Assembly (NCBI GenBank): GCA_017428055.1
Contig: JAFRRN010000106.1
Coordinates: 1 to 50,695, forward strand
Source of the DNA: Prevotella sp.
GTDB taxonomy: Bacteria; Bacteroidota; Bacteroidia; Bacteroidales; Bacteroidaceae
Direction of reading: 5' to 3'
Length of the DNA stretch: 50,695 bases
Made by a program: the position numbers and the translations under genes. The notes below the pieces were generated by a model. It did no database searches, was not told where the DNA came from, and saw only the letters and a list, made by a program, of their open reading frames with translations. Position 1 is the stretch's first letter; every line of letters starts with the position of its first letter. Positions 50,680 through 50,695 of this stretch are shown here, piece by piece.

Positions 50680-50695
50680 ATCGACGAAGTCAGGA
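50680..50695 (+). repeat. Right terminal inverted repeat of the IS
   Basis: ATCGACGAAGTCAGGA, matching the left end in reverse complement. It coincides with the last base of the window, which may be a contig end caused by the repeated element. Confidence 0.88.

Larger units (their letters stand above)
49014..50695 (-). mobile_element. IS1634-like insertion sequence
   Basis: The element is 1682 bases if the right tip is at the window end. A perfect 16-bp inverted repeat marks both ends: TCCTGACTTCGTCGAT (49014-49029) and ATCGACGAAGTCAGGA (50680-50695). GCGTCACCCAAA also occurs in the same orientation near both ends (49030 and 50607). One transposase gene fills the inside. It disrupts the WG-repeat gene. 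The target duplication cannot be checked because the right flank is outside the window. Confidence 0.88.

Overview
The window is Bacteroidota chromosome, most like Prevotella or a close relative in Bacteroidales. Evidence: recurrent TTTG-N19/20-TAnnTTTG promoters, weak Shine-Dalgarno signals, a Bacteroidetes-type HU-related protein, a TamL lipoprotein, four-helix-bundle suffix and HepT/MntA proteins, large secreted GH2 enzymes and a dockerin-bearing GH5. It opens inside a lytic transglycosylase gene and ends at the tip of an insertion sequence, so both edges are cut.

Layout. 1-1.9 kb: a pair of peptidoglycan lytic transglycosylases (MltF-like and MltG). 2.0-7.3 kb: a mobile-looking replication block with an HU-related protein, a seven-unit 22-bp palindromic repeat array, an AT-rich stretch, mutually exclusive hairpins, a CHC2/Toprim primase overlapping a D5/P4-type helicase, and an unrecognised 399-aa protein. 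No integrase is visible. 7.5-15.1 kb: a defence island with MntA-HepT, then an Eco57I-like N6-adenine methyltransferase behind a long structured leader RNA, a PIN toxin/antitoxin pair inserted between the two arms, and a 1106-aa GIY-YIG/helicase/half-methyltransferase protein. Most of this is bracketed by a 128-bp imperfect direct repeat. 15.1-22.7 kb: two candidate small RNAs, YjbQ, a four-helix-bundle protein, GlnRS, a TPR protein, DedA, an Rhs remnant, a zeta-like toxin with a small partner, and tRNA-Pro(GGG).

22.9-34.5 kb: housekeeping and envelope genes. They include an ECF-type sigma factor overlapping a putative membrane anti-sigma protein, a phosphotransferase-RapZ fusion, and a Tat cluster (TatA, TatC, a polyferredoxin membrane protein and a Tat-exported aldo/keto reductase lipoprotein). 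A Memo-AMMECR1 fusion follows. 34.5-45.1 kb: a second 22-bp-period palindromic array (three units), two divergent GH2 beta-galactosidase-type enzymes, an AlkZ-like winged-helix protein, a lipoprotein, and a secreted GH5 endoglucanase with dockerin-like repeats. No SusC/SusD pair is present, so this is not a complete polysaccharide utilisation locus. 45.3-50.7 kb: TamL, an orphan fragment of a Cas12a RuvC domain, two CxxCxGxG proteins (one cut by an IS), and an IS1634-like element.

Strongest leads for new biology: the two unrelated-sequence palindrome arrays that share an exact 22-bp period with arm covariation; the multi-hairpin, possibly pseudoknotted leader of the methyltransferase; the toxin-antitoxin module nested inside the restriction-type locus; two promoter-to-terminator intergenic RNA units; and the 47-aa Cas12a relic. 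All assignments come from reading the sequence; no database search was run.
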